Assembly (NCBI GenBank): GCA_016432725.1
Contig: JACJDG010000003.1
Coordinates: 4,712,001-4,776,000 of the forward strand
DNA length: 64,000 nt
Direction: 5' to 3'
Source: Streptomyces sp. DHE7-1
GTDB lineage: Bacteria > Actinomycetota > Actinomycetes > Streptomycetales > Streptomycetaceae
Shown: positions 48,357 to 56,448 of the stretch, piece after piece
Layout of the letters: every line of letters starts with the position of its first letter
Position numbering within the stretch: the stretch's first letter is position 1
The notes under the pieces: generated by a model
Databases searched by the model: none
The model's input: the letters and a program-made list of their open reading frames with translations, nothing else
Told to the model about the DNA's origin: nothing
Made by a program: the position numbers and the translations under genes

Positions 48357-48743
48357 ATGAGTTGTGCCCGTACCGCGGGTCTACCGCACGTGGACACCGA
48401 CACCCCCGCCGTGCTCGTACTGCCCGGACCCCTCACCCGCGCCGAGGTGGCCGGGCTCTGCGCCGAAGTGCGGGCGCTGCTGGAGGGCGGCGGACCCGCG
48501 GTCGTGGTGTGCGACGTGGCCGGGCTCGGACCGCCGGGGCTCCACAGCGTGGACGTGCTGGCCCGGCTGGAGCTCGCCGCCCGCCGGGCCGGCGGGCGGA
48601 TACGGCTGCGCGACCCGGACCCCGCGCTACACGCCCTCCTCGACCTGGTCGGACTCCGCTTCCAGGTGGAGGGGCAGATCGAAGAGCGGGAACCAGCGCG
48701 CGGTGTCGAGGAAGCAGTGGAAACCGGTGATCCGGCCGTCTGA
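48357..48743 (+). CDS. STAS-domain protein
   Basis: The product is about 128 aa from ATG 48357. AVLVLPGPLTRAEVAGLCAE, VVVCDVAGLGPPGLHSVDVL and LELAARRAGGRIRLRDPDPA form the STAS (anti-sigma antagonist-like) fold. Its usual phosphorylatable Ser may correspond to the Ser of LHSVD. The fold is complete near base 48660. The last 28 residues lie antisense over the end of the convergent sigma factor gene. Confidence 0.7.
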   Translation: MSCARTAGLPHVDTDTPAVLVLPGPLTRAEVAGLCAEVRALLEGGGPAVVVCDVAGLGPPGLHSVDVLARLELAARRAGGRIRLRDPDPALHALLDLVGLRFQVEGQIEEREPARGVEEAVETGDPAV

Positions 48744-49640
48744 CACCTCCAGCACCTGCACCGCCCAGGGCGTGAAGCCGCCCTTCTCCTCGTCCGGCTT
48801 GTAGTGCGCGAACCCCGGCAGGCCGTTCGCCCGCACCGGCAGCAGCCGGGAGCCCGCGCAGGACGCGCCCAGGGTGCTCATGAAGCCGGTGATGTCGGCG
48901 GGGCCGCGCAGCCACAGGTCGAACGGCGGCATCGTCATGACGGCGTCCTCGTGCAGCAGCGCGGTCAGCGCCGTCATGTCGTAGCCCTCGAAGGCCTTCA
49001 CGTAGCGGTCGAGCAGTCTTCGCTGCTCCTCGTCGAGCGGGTCGGACACCGCCCCCGCGGCGGCGCCGGAGTCGCGCTCGGCGAGGGTCGCCCGGGCCCG
49101 CTGCAGGGCGCTGTTGACGGAGGCGACGGTGGTGCCCAGCAGCTCGGCGACCTCGCTCGCCCGCCAGGCCAGCACCTCGCGCAGGATCAGCACCGCCCGC
49201 TGCTTGGGCGGAAGCTGCTGCAGGGCCGCCATGAACGCCAGCCGCACCGACTCCTTGGCGACGGCCGCCTCGGCCGGGTCCTCCACCGTCGGCAGCACGC
49301 GCGCGTCCGGCATCGGCTCCAGCCAGGTGTTGTCCGGACAGGGGGAGAGCGCCGCCCGCGCGAGGGGCGTCGAATCGGTCAGGTCCATCGGCCGGGCCCG
49401 CTTGTTGCCCGCCGTCAGCATGTCCAGGCACACGTTCGTGGCGATCCGGTACAGCCACGAGCGCAGGGAGGAGCGGCCCTCGAACTTGTCGTAGCTCCGC
49501 CAGGCCCGCACCAGCGTGTCCTGCACCGCGTCCTCGGCCTCGAAGGAGGACCCGAGCATCCGGTAGCAGTACCCCGTCAGCTCGGTCCGGTACTTCTCCA
49601 GAGCCGTGTCGAGGTCCGTCGTCGCCGTTCCGCTGCCCAT
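48627..49640 (-). CDS. ECF sigma factor with C-terminal SnoaL-like domain (SigG/SigJ type)
   Basis: This 337-aa protein has region 2 in LTGYCYRMLGSSFEAEDAVQ and LRSWLYRIATNVCLDML, and region 4 in LPPKQRAVLILREVLAWRAS with the helix VAELLGTTVASVNSALQRAR. Residues 215-330 form a SnoaL_2/NTF2-like domain (YDMTALTALLHEDAVMTMPP, WYRG-equivalent FDLWLRGPADI). In this class of sigma factors the fused domain modulates activity in place of a conventional anti-sigma factor. Confidence 0.9.
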   Translation of the reverse strand: MGSGTATTDLDTALEKYRTELTGYCYRMLGSSFEAEDAVQDTLVRAWRSYDKFEGRSSLRSWLYRIATNVCLDMLTAGNKRARPMDLTDSTPLARAALSPCPDNTWLEPMPDARVLPTVEDPAEAAVAKESVRLAFMAALQQLPPKQRAVLILREVLAWRASEVAELLGTTVASVNSALQRARATLAERDSGAAAGAVSDPLDEEQRRLLDRYVKAFEGYDMTALTALLHEDAVMTMPPFDLWLRGPADITGFMSTLGASCAGSRLLPVRANGLPGFAHYKPDEEKGGFTPWAVQVLEVSDGRITGFHCFLDTARWFPLFDLPLHLEAESDQVEEGV

Positions 49641-49768
49641 CGTGCACCCACCCCTGTGGCCGTCCCCGTGCGCGCCATCGCGCCCCAGCACTTCGGAAGC
49701 TACCGCAGCCCACTGACAATGGCTCCCGGAGCGCGAAAAAGCCCTGCGGGGACCGGCCTCTGCACACC

Positions 49769-49802
49769 GACGGGCAGGCACCGCGGCCGGTGCCCGCCCG
49801 TC
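49769..49802 (-). terminator. terminator of the MFS gene
   Basis: A 14-bp inverted repeat with one mismatch lies 15 bases beyond the MFS stop codon. Confidence 0.7.
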
Positions 49803-49816
49803 GTACGCGGGTCGCC

Positions 49817-51106
49817 TCAGTGCGCCGGCACCGGTTCCCGCCGGGCCGCCACCCGGGCCGCCCGGGACCCGAGGACGGTGATGCTCACGACGCCGAGGAC
49901 CGCGAGGACACCGACGCCGACCGTGCCCGCCCAGCCGCCGGCGTGGAACGCCGTCGCGCCGACCGTGCTGCCCGCGCTGGAACCGATGTAGTACGCGGAC
50001 TGGTACAGGGCGGAGGCCTGCGCGCGGCCGTGCTCGGCCGTCCGGCTGACCGCCGAGGAGGCGACCGCGTGCCCCGCGAAGAAGCCCGCCGTGATGAGCA
50101 CCAGACCCAGCAGGACCAGCGGCAGGGAGGGCACCAGGGACAGCAGCAGACCCGCCGCCGTCGTACCGCCCGCCAGGTACAGCGCGCCCCGGCGGCCGAG
50201 CCGGCCCACCAGACGGCCCGCCGTCGACGCCGACACCGTACCGACGAGGTACACCAGGAAGATCGAGCCGACGATGCCCTGCGGCAGGGAGAACGGCGCC
50301 TCCGTCAGCCGGTAGCCGATCACCGTGTACACGCCGCCGAACACCGTCATGAACAGCGCGCCGATCGCGTACAGCCGGCGCAGCAGCGGGTCGGCGAGGT
50401 GGCCGCGCACCGTGCCCAGCAGCACCCGCGGGCGCAGCGAGCCCGCCGCGAAGTGCCTCGGGGCCGGCAGCAGCAGCCGGAAGGCCACCGCGCAGGCCAC
50501 CGCGACCGCGCCGATCACACCGACGGCGACCCGCCAGCCCCACTCCTGCGCGACCCAGCCGGTGATGACCCGGCCGCTCATCCCGCCGACGCTGTTGCCC
50601 GCCACGAACAGACCGATCGCCGTGACCAGCGCCTTCGGCCGGACCTCCTCGGCCAGGTACGCCGTCGCCGAGGCCGGCAGGCCGGCCAGCGCCGCGCCCT
50701 GCACCGCCCGCAGCACCACCAGCGCGCCGATCGACGGCGCGAAGGGCACCAGCAGGCCCACGCCCACCGCGACCGCCAGCGAGGCCGTCATCACGGTACG
50801 GCGGCCGAAGCGCTCCGACAGGGCGCTCATCGGCAGCACGAACAGCGCCAGACCGCCGGTCGCGGCCGCCACCGTCCAGCTCGCCTCGCTCGCCGCGACC
50901 CCGAACTCACCGGAGATGAGCGGCAGCAGGGCCTGGGTGGAGTAGAGCAGGGCGAAGGTCGCGACACCGGCGAGGAAGAGGGCGAAGCTCATCCGGCGGT
51001 AGCCGGGGCCGCCCGGAGTCATGCGGGAGTCGGTCGCGGAGTCGGCGGAGGGGACGGGCGTGACGGCGTCCAGGGTGGCGGACGCCCCGGTACTGGCGGG
51101 AGACAT
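49817..51106 (-). CDS. MFS drug/metabolite exporter (YnfM-like)
   Basis: This 429-aa protein has twelve hydrophobic segments. LSERFGRRTVMTASLAVAVG, between helices 2 and 3, is the MFS motif A. FVAGNSVGGMSGRVITGWVA in helix 5 resembles motif C of antiporters. It is divergent from a LysR gene, the usual arrangement for a regulator controlling its neighbour exporter. The substrate is unknown. Confidence 0.9.
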   Translation of the reverse strand: MSPASTGASATLDAVTPVPSADSATDSRMTPGGPGYRRMSFALFLAGVATFALLYSTQALLPLISGEFGVAASEASWTVAAATGGLALFVLPMSALSERFGRRTVMTASLAVAVGVGLLVPFAPSIGALVVLRAVQGAALAGLPASATAYLAEEVRPKALVTAIGLFVAGNSVGGMSGRVITGWVAQEWGWRVAVGVIGAVAVACAVAFRLLLPAPRHFAAGSLRPRVLLGTVRGHLADPLLRRLYAIGALFMTVFGGVYTVIGYRLTEAPFSLPQGIVGSIFLVYLVGTVSASTAGRLVGRLGRRGALYLAGGTTAAGLLLSLVPSLPLVLLGLVLITAGFFAGHAVASSAVSRTAEHGRAQASALYQSAYYIGSSAGSTVGATAFHAGGWAGTVGVGVLAVLGVVSITVLGSRAARVAARREPVPAH

Positions 51107-51136
51107 GCTTCGACGCTATGCACGGCCCACTGATCC

Positions 51137-51151
51137 GTCCAATGCATGGAA
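51137..51151. promoter_or_regulatory. LysR-type operator candidate in the MFS/LysR intergenic region
   Basis: The near-palindrome CCAATGCATGG lies in the 62-bp gap between the two divergent starts. Its T-N11-A-like spacing and symmetry would suit the LysR regulator. This is positional inference only. Confidence 0.4.
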
Positions 51152-51168
51152 TCGTCATAATCGTTCCC

Positions 51169-52119
51169 GTGGAGCATGAGCAGAGGTCACAGGGTCAGCT
51201 GTCATCGTTCAGTGACATCGAAGACATGGCGCTGTTGCTCGCGCCGCGCCTCGCGTACTTCGCCGGGGTCGCCCGCACCGAGCACGTCACCCGGGCCGCG
51301 CACGAGATGAACGTCCCCCAGTCCACGCTCTCCCGGGCCATGGTCCGGCTGGAGCAGGACCTGGGCGTCGGCCTGTTCGCCCGGCACGGCCGCACCGTCT
51401 CCCTCACCACCGCGGGCCGCACCTTCCTCGCCTCCGTCGAGCGCGCCCTCGCCGAGGTCGAGCGCGCCGCCGAGGAGGTCCGCGCCGACGCCGACCCGGC
51501 CACCGGCAAGGTCGCCTTCGGCTTCCTGCACACCATGGGCGCCGAGACCGTGCCCGGCCTGCTGCACGCCTTCCGCGCCGACCACCCGCGCGTCCGCTTC
51601 AGCCTCGTCCAGAACTACGGAGAGGCGATGCTGGAGCGGCTGCGCGCGGGCGAACTGGACCTCTGCCTGACCTCCCCGGTGCCGGACGCCCCCGACCTGG
51701 TCGCCCGCCGCCTGGACGAACAGAAACTGCGCCTGGTCGTACCGGCGGAGCACCGTCTGGCCGGCCGCCGCCGCATCCGGCTGGCCGAGGCGTCCGAGGA
51801 AACCTTCGTCACCCTGGAGCCGGGCTACGGCCTGCGCCGCATCACCGACGACCTGTGCCGCGAGGCCGGCTTCAAGCCCCGTATCGCCTTCGAGGGCGAG
51901 GAGGCGGAGACCCTCAGGGGCCTGGTCGCGGCGGGCCTCGGGGTCGCCCTGCTGCCGCCCCCGACGGTGCCGCGCCCGGGGGTGGTGGAACTGACGGTCA
52001 CCGCCCCGCGCGCGGCCCGGGAGATCGGCGTCGCCTGGCTGGCCGACCGCCCGGACACCCCACCGGTGGCGGCCTTCAAGAAGTTCCTCCTGTCCAGGAG
52101 GGGGAGCCTGCTTCCCTAG
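51169..52119 (+). CDS. LysR-family transcriptional regulator
   Basis: The product is about 316 aa from GTG 51169. A longer frame to ATG 51118 would enter the operator region. The helix-turn-helix reads YFAGVARTEHVTRAAHEMNV with PQSTLSRAMVRLEQDLGVGL and FARHGRTVSLT. The effector domain follows (GKVAFGFLHTMGAETVPGLL, LDLCLTSPVPDAP). It most likely controls the divergent MFS exporter and itself. Confidence 0.9.
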   Translation: MEHEQRSQGQLSSFSDIEDMALLLAPRLAYFAGVARTEHVTRAAHEMNVPQSTLSRAMVRLEQDLGVGLFARHGRTVSLTTAGRTFLASVERALAEVERAAEEVRADADPATGKVAFGFLHTMGAETVPGLLHAFRADHPRVRFSLVQNYGEAMLERLRAGELDLCLTSPVPDAPDLVARRLDEQKLRLVVPAEHRLAGRRRIRLAEASEETFVTLEPGYGLRRITDDLCREAGFKPRIAFEGEEAETLRGLVAAGLGVALLPPPTVPRPGVVELTVTAPRAAREIGVAWLADRPDTPPVAAFKKFLLSRRGSLLP

Positions 52120-52180
52120 GTCGTGTCCGCGAAGCAACGGCCGCCCTGCGGGCGATCGACGCGACTTTGCGGACACGACC
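52119..52180. repeat. 62-bp element with 12-bp perfect terminal inverted repeats
   Basis: GGTCGTGTCCGC at 52119-52130 and its exact complement GCGGACACGACC at 52169-52180 bound a GC-rich centre. Pairing can extend inward with one mismatch. It sits between convergent genes and could terminate both. The ends resemble those of some Streptomyces insertion sequences (TGTCCGCAAAGTC-like), so a miniature or relic element is possible. Confidence 0.6.
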
Positions 52181-52214
52181 CAGGGGAGCCGTGGCTCTCC
52201 CGGGGAGCCCGGCC

Positions 52215-52976
52215 CTAACGTCGCAGCGACTTGCCGAACCCCGCCGCCAGCGGCATCCGCAGTCCGATCGGCGGGGGAGCGGCCAGGGCGTCCTCCACCG
52301 GACGGGACACCGAGTGCCCGAACAGCGCGCCCATCACGAAGTCCACCGCGAGGGAGCGGACTTCCTCCCGGTACTGGTGCAACGTGTGTCCGTCGGTGTG
52401 CACTTCGAACCGGCACACGTTCCGGTTCGCCTTCTTCGCCCGCTCCGCCAGCCGGAACGACAGCTCCGGGTCGGTGCGCTCGTCGTTCGTGCCGTGCACG
52501 ATCAGCACCCGCCGCCCCGCGAGCTGCTTCACCGGCTCGGCCGGCGCGGCCACGTCCTCCTCGGGCAGCCAGGGGGCGAGCGCGACGACGGAGTTCACCG
52601 CCTCGTGGCCGCCCGCCCGCAGCGCCGCACGGCCGCCCATGTCCAGGCCCACCAGGCACACCGGCACGTCCCCGTACCGGCGTACGACCTCGTCGGCGGC
52701 CCACCGCGCGTCCGCCGCCAGATGCGCCTCGCTGCCGTTCCAGCCGCGGTACCGGTAGTGCACGGTGTGCACGGCCAGCCCCTCCTCCCGGCCCGCGCGG
52801 GCGAACCGGCGGCCCAGGGAACGGACGAGGGCCGTCGCCCATACGGGGGACGGCCTGCGGTCGGAGATCTCCTCCCCGCCGGGGAGTAGCAGCACCGCTC
52901 CGCTCACCGCCGTCGGTTCCGGCCCGACCGCCTTTCCCAGTCCGGCCGTTCGGACCGGCGTCGCTTGCTGTCCCAT
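52215..52976 (-). CDS. alpha/beta-hydrolase with Asp at the nucleophile position
   Basis: This 253-aa protein contains VSGAVLLLPGGEEISD, VCLVGLDMGGRAALRAGG, RRVLIVHGTNDERTDP and TDGHTLHQYREEV. The nucleophile elbow is G-L-D-M-G-G, so the usual Ser is Asp. The acid (Asp in GTNDERTDP) and the His (TDGHTL) are present. It resembles dienelactone-hydrolase-like proteins. It may use an Asp nucleophile, as dehalogenases do, or be inactive as an esterase. Confidence 0.8.
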   Translation of the reverse strand: MGQQATPVRTAGLGKAVGPEPTAVSGAVLLLPGGEEISDRRPSPVWATALVRSLGRRFARAGREEGLAVHTVHYRYRGWNGSEAHLAADARWAADEVVRRYGDVPVCLVGLDMGGRAALRAGGHEAVNSVVALAPWLPEEDVAAPAEPVKQLAGRRVLIVHGTNDERTDPELSFRLAERAKKANRNVCRFEVHTDGHTLHQYREEVRSLAVDFVMGALFGHSVSRPVEDALAAPPPIGLRMPLAAGFGKSLRR

Positions 52977-53078
52977 GACAGAACAGTGTCAGAAGCCGTG
53001 GTGTACGAAACCCGTCCGGGCGGTCACCGTTGCGTATCGGCGGAAAACCTGTGGTGTCTCCCGGCATACCGGGGGTGC

Positions 53079-53101
53079 TCTACGCGCGTAGGAGTTAGAG
53101 T
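53079..53101 (+). promoter_or_regulatory. nucleoside-regulon operator/promoter, copy 3
   Basis: TCTACGCGCGTAGGAGTTAG includes the perfect 12-bp palindrome CTACGCGCGTAG (53080-53091). TAGAGT at 53096-53101 would serve as the -10. It stands only 6 bases before the adenosine deaminase ATG, implying a leaderless or nearly leaderless mRNA. Confidence 0.6.
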
Positions 53102-53107
53102 GCGGAA

Positions 53108-54283
53108 ATGACGAGCCAGAATGCACCGACTGGGACCGTCCCGGCCCACGTTCCGACGCCGGACCAGATTCGACGGGCGCCCAAGGTTCTGCTGCACGAC
53201 CATCTCGACGGCGGGCTGCGCCCCGGCACCGTCGTCGAACTCGCCCAGGCCACCGGGTACTCCGAACTGCCCGAGACCGACCCCGACAAACTGGGCCTCT
53301 GGTTCCGCGAGGCCGCCGACTCCGGTTCGCTGGAGCGGTACTTGGAGACCTTCTCGCACACCGTCGGCGTGATGCAGACCCGGGACGCGCTGGTCCGGGT
53401 CGCCCGCGAGTGCGCCGAGGACCTCGCCGAGGACGGCGTCGTCTACGCCGAGGTGCGCTACGCGCCCGAGCAGCACCTCGCCGCCGGGCTGAGCCTCGAA
53501 GAGGTCGTCGAGGCGGTCGACGAGGGCTTCCGGCAGGGGGAGCGGCTGGCCCGGGAGAGCGGTCACCGCATCCGGGTCGGCGCCCTGCTGACCGCCATGC
53601 GGCACGCCGCCCGCGCCCTGGAGATCGCCGAACTCGCCAACCGCTACCGGGACATGGGGGTCGTCGGCTTCGACATCGCCGGTGCCGAGGCCGGTTACCC
53701 GCCCACCCGGCACCTGGACGCCTTCGAGTACCTGAAGCGGGAGAACAACCACTTCACCATCCACGCCGGCGAGGCCTTCGGGCTGCCCTCCATCTGGCAG
53801 GCGCTGCAGTGGTGCGGCGCCGACCGGCTCGGGCACGGGGTGCGGATCATCGACGACATCGAGGTGGGGGAGGACGGCTCGGTACGGCTCGGGCGACTCG
53901 CCTCCTACGTCCGCGACAAGCGCATCCCGCTGGAGCTGTGCCCCAGCTCCAACCTGCAGACCGGGGCCGCGTCCTCCTACACCGAGCACCCGATCGGGCT
54001 GCTGCGGCGGCTGCACTTCAGGGCGACGGTCAACACGGACAACCGGCTGATGTCGCACACCAGCATGAGCCGGGAATTCGAGCACCTCGTCGAGGCGTTC
54101 GGTTACACGCTCGACGACCTCCAGTGGTTCTCCGTCAATGCGATGAAATCAGCGTTCATTCCTTTCGATGAACGACTCGCGATGATCAATGACGTGATCA
54201 AGCCTGGATATGCAGAGCTGAAGTCCGAATGGCTGTTCCAGCAAACCGCTTCCACCAGTGGTTCTTCCGGTTCGGAGGGCTGA
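53108..54283 (+). CDS. add: adenosine deaminase
   Basis: This 391-aa TIM-barrel zinc hydrolase converts adenosine to inosine. VLLHDHLDGGLRP gives the first HxH zinc ligands, and TIHAGEAFG the third His and the catalytic Glu. DRLGHGVRI and ELCPSSNLQTG follow, then VNTDNRLMSHTSMSREFEH with the last Asp ligand. The length suits actinobacterial Add. It carries the same promoter palindrome as the nucleoside uptake operon. Confidence 0.95.
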   Translation: MTSQNAPTGTVPAHVPTPDQIRRAPKVLLHDHLDGGLRPGTVVELAQATGYSELPETDPDKLGLWFREAADSGSLERYLETFSHTVGVMQTRDALVRVARECAEDLAEDGVVYAEVRYAPEQHLAAGLSLEEVVEAVDEGFRQGERLARESGHRIRVGALLTAMRHAARALEIAELANRYRDMGVVGFDIAGAEAGYPPTRHLDAFEYLKRENNHFTIHAGEAFGLPSIWQALQWCGADRLGHGVRIIDDIEVGEDGSVRLGRLASYVRDKRIPLELCPSSNLQTGAASSYTEHPIGLLRRLHFRATVNTDNRLMSHTSMSREFEHLVEAFGYTLDDLQWFSVNAMKSAFIPFDERLAMINDVIKPGYAELKSEWLFQQTASTSGSSGSEG

Positions 54284-54434
54284 CGGCGGGGAAATCGGCC
54301 ACCGAAATGCGAACGTCCCTTCACAAGCCGTACGCATTTCGGTGTTTGCGGCGGGCCGCGCGGGATGTCTACGGTCGTGGAACCGCTCAGATCTTTTGCG
54401 ATCACCCGTCTCCGTATTCAAGGACGCATTTAAC

Positions 54435-54770
54435 ATGAAGCAGTCTGCTGCCAAGACCCTCGGTGTCGCCGCTCTCGGTGCCGCTTTCGCGGCCGTGGGT
54501 GCGGGCGCCGCCGAGGCGGCCCCGGCCGCTCCGGTCGCCGCCCCGCAGGCCCTGGACTCCGTCACCACCGCGCTGCCCGCCCAGAACGTCGGCCAGGCGC
54601 TCGCCCAGGGGCAGGGCGCGCTGGGCACCGGGGGCACCACCGCGCAGCCGGTCGTCGGCAACGTCCTCGCCGGCGGGCCGACCGCGCCGCTCGCCGGGCT
54701 GCTCGGCGGACTGCCGCTCCAGAGCATGCCCACGCAGGGCGTCGCGGTGAACGGTCTGCCGATCGGCTGA
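54435..54770 (+). CDS. small secreted Ala/Gly/Pro-rich protein
   Basis: This 111-aa protein has a clear signal peptide (MKQSAAKTLGVAALGAAFAA, cleavage after AEA). The mature part is about 80 residues, low in charge and rich in Gly, Leu and Pro, ending GVAVNGLPIG. It resembles the secreted protein at 60681 in style and ending. There is no recognised domain. It could be a surface or wall-associated peptide. Confidence 0.75.
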   Translation: MKQSAAKTLGVAALGAAFAAVGAGAAEAAPAAPVAAPQALDSVTTALPAQNVGQALAQGQGALGTGGTTAQPVVGNVLAGGPTAPLAGLLGGLPLQSMPTQGVAVNGLPIG

Positions 54771-54783
54771 CACCCGCCGGACG

Positions 54784-54830
54784 ACGCCGTCGGCGTGCCC
54801 CGGAACCTTCCCGGGGCACGCCGACGGCGT
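54784..54830. terminator. perfect 20-bp bidirectional terminator
   Basis: The arms 54784-54803 and 54811-54830 are exact complements around a 7-nt loop, between convergent genes. Confidence 0.93.
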
Positions 54831-54861
54831 TCGCGTGCGCGGGCGTCCCGCGCACCGGGGC

Positions 54862-55065
54862 TCACCAGGTGGCGGCGCGCGCCTTGTCCTCGGCCGGGAG
54901 CAGGATCCACAGCGCTATGTAGAGCAGGAACTGCGGGCCGGGCAGCAGGCAGGACACCAGGAAGACGACCCGCATCGTCGTCGCCGAGGTGCCGAAGCGG
55001 CGGGCCAGCGCGGCGCACACTCCGCCGATCATGCGGCCGTGGGTGGGGCGGGCGAGGCTGGACAT
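54862..55065 (-). CDS. PspC-domain membrane protein
   Basis: The product is about 67 aa from ATG 55065, preceded by AAGGAG. MIGGVCAALARRFGTS and TTMRVVFLVSCLLPGPQFLL...LWILLPAED match the PspC/phage-shock-protein C family. It has one amphipathic start and one transmembrane helix. It may sense envelope stress. Confidence 0.9.
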   Translation of the reverse strand: MSSLARPTHGRMIGGVCAALARRFGTSATTMRVVFLVSCLLPGPQFLLYIALWILLPAEDKARAATW

Positions 55066-55156
55066 CTGCGGCTCCTTGTGGACGTCGGACGAGGCGGTCC
55101 GGTCGGCTGCCTCAACGATGTCCACGGTACGGAGACGAACGGGGCGAAGCGTCGCT

Positions 55157-55717
55157 CTACGGGGCGATCCCGACCCTGGGAATCGTCGGGGTACGACCCT
55201 GAGCCAGGTCCTCCTGAACGGTGACCTGCCCGGTCGCGCCGGCCGATCGCCCGGCCCGGCGGCGCAGCCGGGCCCGGCCGGCCGGGACCACGGCCAGGTG
55301 GGCCAGGGCCACGCCCACGGTGTTCAGCAGCAGCGAGTCGACGTCCACGACCCGGCCTGGCACACCGGTCTGGAGCAGGGCGATGCCGGTGGAGACCAGG
55401 GCGCCCGCCGCGGTCGTCCGCACCAGCGAGGCGAGCGGCGACACGGCGAGCCTGCCGTGGGCCGCGGGCAGCAGCACACCGAGCGGCGCCAGCAGCACCA
55501 GCCCCTCGGCGATGCGTCTGGCCGCCCGGGCCCCGCCCAGCGCCAGATCGGCGCGGATGCCGGCCAGCGGACGCAGATTGGCGGGCATCACCCAGGGGAC
55601 GTCCAAGGGCCGCAGCATCAGCCAGGCGACGAGCCCGAGGTGGGCGACGAGGAGGACACCCCCCGCCACACGGATACGGATCGCGGCGTTGCCGCCGATG
55701 GAGCCTTGACGCTGCAC
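55157..55717 (-). CDS. VanZ-like membrane protein
   Basis: The product is about 186 aa from GTG 55717, which follows a GGGGGG tract. Hydrophobic segments are VAGGVLLVAHLGLVAWLM, ALVLLAPLGVLLP-like and STGIALLQTGVPG. The conserved arrangement PLDVPW, PLGVLLP and RVVDVDSLLLNTVGVALAHL with the invariant 'D(V/L)xxNTxGxxLG' element identifies a VanZ-like family member. VanZ confers low-level teicoplanin resistance, but the role of chromosomal homologues is unknown. Confidence 0.85.
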   Translation of the reverse strand: MQRQGSIGGNAAIRIRVAGGVLLVAHLGLVAWLMLRPLDVPWVMPANLRPLAGIRADLALGGARAARRIAEGLVLLAPLGVLLPAAHGRLAVSPLASLVRTTAAGALVSTGIALLQTGVPGRVVDVDSLLLNTVGVALAHLAVVPAGRARLRRRAGRSAGATGQVTVQEDLAQGRTPTIPRVGIAP

Positions 55718-55810
55718 GCCCCCCAAGACGCACCCCTGTGCACAATCGGTTCCGCAGCGGTCACGGGGACGCGCGTGAGGCGTCCGCCACACCCGGACGC
55801 CGCCGGCCGT

Positions 55811-56448
55811 TCAGGCCGCGGTGACCTCGCTCGACGGCGGGTCCGTGCTGCCCGGGCGGTCGCGGACGGTGTCGGTGCACTCGTAGCGGCGCAGCGGGGC
55901 GGGGGCCGGGCCGCCCAGGATCACCGAGCCGTCGCCCTCCGTCGCCGCCGAGTCGGACAGCGTGCACACGATCTGGGCGAGGGCGTAGGAGGTGAGCCGG
56001 GCCGGGGTGGTGCTCAGCCGCAGCGTGTCCTCCGGGTCCTTGCGGCCGGGGCCGGCCACACCCAGTCCGCCGGGCACGTGCGTGGTGTAGCCCGCCGACT
56101 TCTCCGCGGACGTGGGGGACGCGGCGAGCTGGTCCAGCAGCCCCTGGGCCACGATGACCCGGCGCCGCGCGTCCGGGGTGCCCTCGGGGACGGGCACGGT
56201 GCGGTCCACGGCGACCAGGGAGGCCCGCAGAGCAGGAACACCTGTACCGGCACGCCGTGCGCGGACTGGGTCGTCACATCGGGCGCGGACAGCGAGCACG
56301 GCACCCGGGAGGGCGCCGCGCCGAAGTCCGTCGGCACCTCGGTGGGCCGGATCCCGCACCCGGCGACCACCGTGGTCAGGAGGGAGGCCGCGAGCAGACG
56401 CCGTACGGTCCGGGCCGCCGGCGCGGTCCGTTCGGTCCGTGCGGTCAT
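55811..56448 (-). CDS. lipoprotein of the afsQ operon (frameshifted in this sequence)
   Basis: The product is about 212 aa from ATG 56448, which overlaps the afsQ2 stop (ATGA). The signal peptide ends in the lipobox VAGC. The mature part resembles a GerMN-like domain: GLLDQLAASPTSAEKSAGY, DTLRLSTTPARLTSYALAQI, VCTLSDS. One base is missing in CCC 56224-56226. Co-translation with the sensor kinase suggests it influences AfsQ2 signalling at the membrane. Confidence 0.8.
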
